Source: Fidelibacterota bacterium (GTDB lineage: Bacteria; Fidelibacterota; Marinisomatia; Marinisomatales; TCS56). Taken from it: 6,916 nt of DNA. Position numbers and translations under genes: made by a program. The stretch is taken from contig JABMPO010000164.1 of the NCBI GenBank assembly GCA_013203015.1, forward strand, positions 1 to 6,916. The letters run 5' to 3'. Below the pieces are notes generated by a model. It saw only the letters and a list, made by a program, of their open reading frames with translations, did not search any database and was not told where the DNA came from. Of the stretch, positions 6,018 through 6,916 are shown piece by piece. How positions within the stretch are numbered: position 1 is the stretch's first letter; each line of letters starts with the position of its first letter.

Positions 6018-6872
6018 TTAAAATACAATCCCGGCATATCCCACTCCTAAATCAAAATCAGTCGGATCATTATTCCCGTAACTTGTTGAATATTCAATCA
6101 ATCGGCCATTCCCCCGCCCTGTGCTGCCTACAATTTGTTTTAAAGCCGCGATTGCACCGGCTCCACAAGCGTTCCGGTGCCGATCCGCTTCTTCCAAAAT
6201 TTCATTACCAGTGCCGGTCAGAATTACATCAATCATTTTCGAATCATTATCGTGCATCCAAGATAATCCAGCTTTACCATGCCCAGCAGGTGAAAATCCA
6301 TAGCTCAATCCATAATGAGTCAAATCAGTCGAGGCAATAACTATAATATTCTGCTCATTATCGATTGATGATGCAATTATTTTGCCCACTTCGATACTAC
6401 TGATATCAGGACGTACAATAATTGGGACAATCGAAATATTTGGGAAGAAATATTTTATCATAGGGGCAATTACTTCGATTGAGTGTTCGCGGGTATGAGG
6501 TTGAATATCATCAATTATCAAGTCCGATGACTGATCAATGATGTGATTGCCTAACTCGCTGTTGATGGAAATGTTACCAAGCGGTGTTTCCCAATCACCA
6601 ATAGTGAGAACCGAATGCTGAGCTACTCCAGCATGATCTGCTCCCAATACAATTACGCTTTGGGGCGCGATATTATCCGCTAGAATTCGGATTGTACGAG
6701 CGGCAATTCCCCCGGAATATATCCACCCGGCATGGGGAACTATAGCTCCAAAATAACGTCTGGCTGTATTGTTATTTGGACTGTTATCAGCGATATATTT
6801 TTCAATCGCCTGAATGCAGTTTTCGGGATAAAAATGACGCGCAGCTCGTTTTCTGACATAGTTGAAATTCAT
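6018..6872 (-). CDS. MEMO1-family protein, AmmeMemoRadiSam system protein B
   Basis: At 284 residues this is full length for the MEMO1 family, which is structurally related to class III extradiol ring-cleavage dioxygenases and nonheme-iron proteins. The family signatures appear in order: the N-terminal ARHFYP (11-16, usually AGxFYP), PHAGWIYSG (46-54, His47), the GPSH-equivalent GADH (77-80, His80), EHSIEVIAP (129-137), STDLTHY (181-187, Asp183 and His186), CGAGAIAAL (236-244, Cys236) and the terminal VGYAGIVF. His47, His80 and Cys236 correspond to the metal-binding residues of human MEMO1, so a metal site looks intact. In bacteria this protein is often encoded with an AMMECR1 domain protein and a radical SAM enzyme, and its biochemical role is unsettled. 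Neither partner is in this window; the upstream side is cut 44 bases before the start. The ATG at 6872 fits the family N-terminus. It has no Shine-Dalgarno sequence but is preceded by GTTTTGAT. Confidence 0.93.
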   Translation of the reverse strand: MNFNYVRKRAARHFYPENCIQAIEKYIADNSPNNNTARRYFGAIVPHAGWIYSGGIAARTIRILADNIAPQSVIVLGADHAGVAQHSVLTIGDWETPLGNISINSELGNHIIDQSSDLIIDDIQPHTREHSIEVIAPMIKYFFPNISIVPIIVRPDISSIEVGKIIASSIDNEQNIIVIASTDLTHYGLSYGFSPAGHGKAGLSWMHDNDSKMIDVILTGTGNEILEEADRHRNACGAGAIAALKQIVGSTGRGNGRLIEYSTSYGNNDPTDFDLGVGYAGIVF

Positions 6873-6906
6873 ATATCAAAACAAACCCGGTATTGACTCA
6901 TTGCAA

Positions 6907-6912
6907 TTTATA
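6907..6912 (-). promoter_or_regulatory. Possible -10 element for the MEMO1 gene
   Basis: TATAAA on the minus strand, preceded by TTG, lies 34 bases before the MEMO1 start codon, a reasonable distance for a promoter. The -35 region would fall outside the window, so this cannot be tested here. In AT-rich DNA such a match is weak evidence. Confidence 0.25.
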
Positions 6913-6916
6913 CAAT

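Noticed and set aside
6010..6026. Hairpin at the MEMO1 stop as an intrinsic terminator
   Set aside because: Only six AT-rich pairs and no T-run on either strand.
6083..6340. Two overlapping plus-strand ORFs (6083-6340 and 6121-6303)
   Set aside because: Both are antisense to the MEMO1 gene and have no recognisable domain.

Overview
The window is an AT-rich bacterial segment with five well-supported protein genes and one short doubtful one. There is no sign of mobile elements, CRISPR arrays, tRNA or rRNA. The gene content is a PAS/GAF histidine kinase, a c-di-GMP response regulator, a Tat-exported S66 peptidase and a MEMO1-family protein. Three of the five main genes have no purine-rich Shine-Dalgarno sequence before the start. 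Together this suggests an environmental Gram-negative bacterium, possibly from an FCB-like or candidate-phylum lineage. That placement is a weak inference from style, not from a marker gene.

Left part (1-5139). A short lysine-rich reading frame on the plus strand (9-191) runs directly into the stop of a minus-strand block. In transcription order this block holds three genes. The first is a soluble PAS-GAF-PAS histidine kinase (5139-3148). The second is a REC-GGDEF-EAL response regulator (3099-1324). The third is an LD-carboxypeptidase-like S66 hydrolase with a twin-arginine signal (1235-192). The gaps are 48 and 88 bases, with no strong terminator, so an operon is plausible. The kinase and regulator are almost certainly a cognate two-component pair. 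The regulator's GGDEF site is degenerate while its EAL site looks complete, so the expected output is c-di-GMP breakdown. The peptidase would link the operon to peptidoglycan turnover, but only through gene order.

Middle (5140-5411). This is a divergent, AT-rich intergenic region between the kinase and a plus-strand GNAT acetyltransferase. It has a small inverted repeat next to the kinase start and a weak hairpin and possible -10 element before the acetyltransferase. No promoter is convincing.

Right part (5412-6916). The GNAT acetyltransferase (5412-5933) converges on a minus-strand MEMO1-family gene (AmmeMemoRadiSam system protein B, 6872-6018). The MEMO1 gene has all expected metal-site residues, but no AMMECR1 or radical-SAM partner is visible here; the window ends 44 bases upstream of it.

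I see no clearly new biological system. The points most worth following up are the kinase/phosphodiesterase/peptidase gene order, the lost cyclase site, the truncated-looking small ORF, and an identical octamer at the same distance from two start codons.
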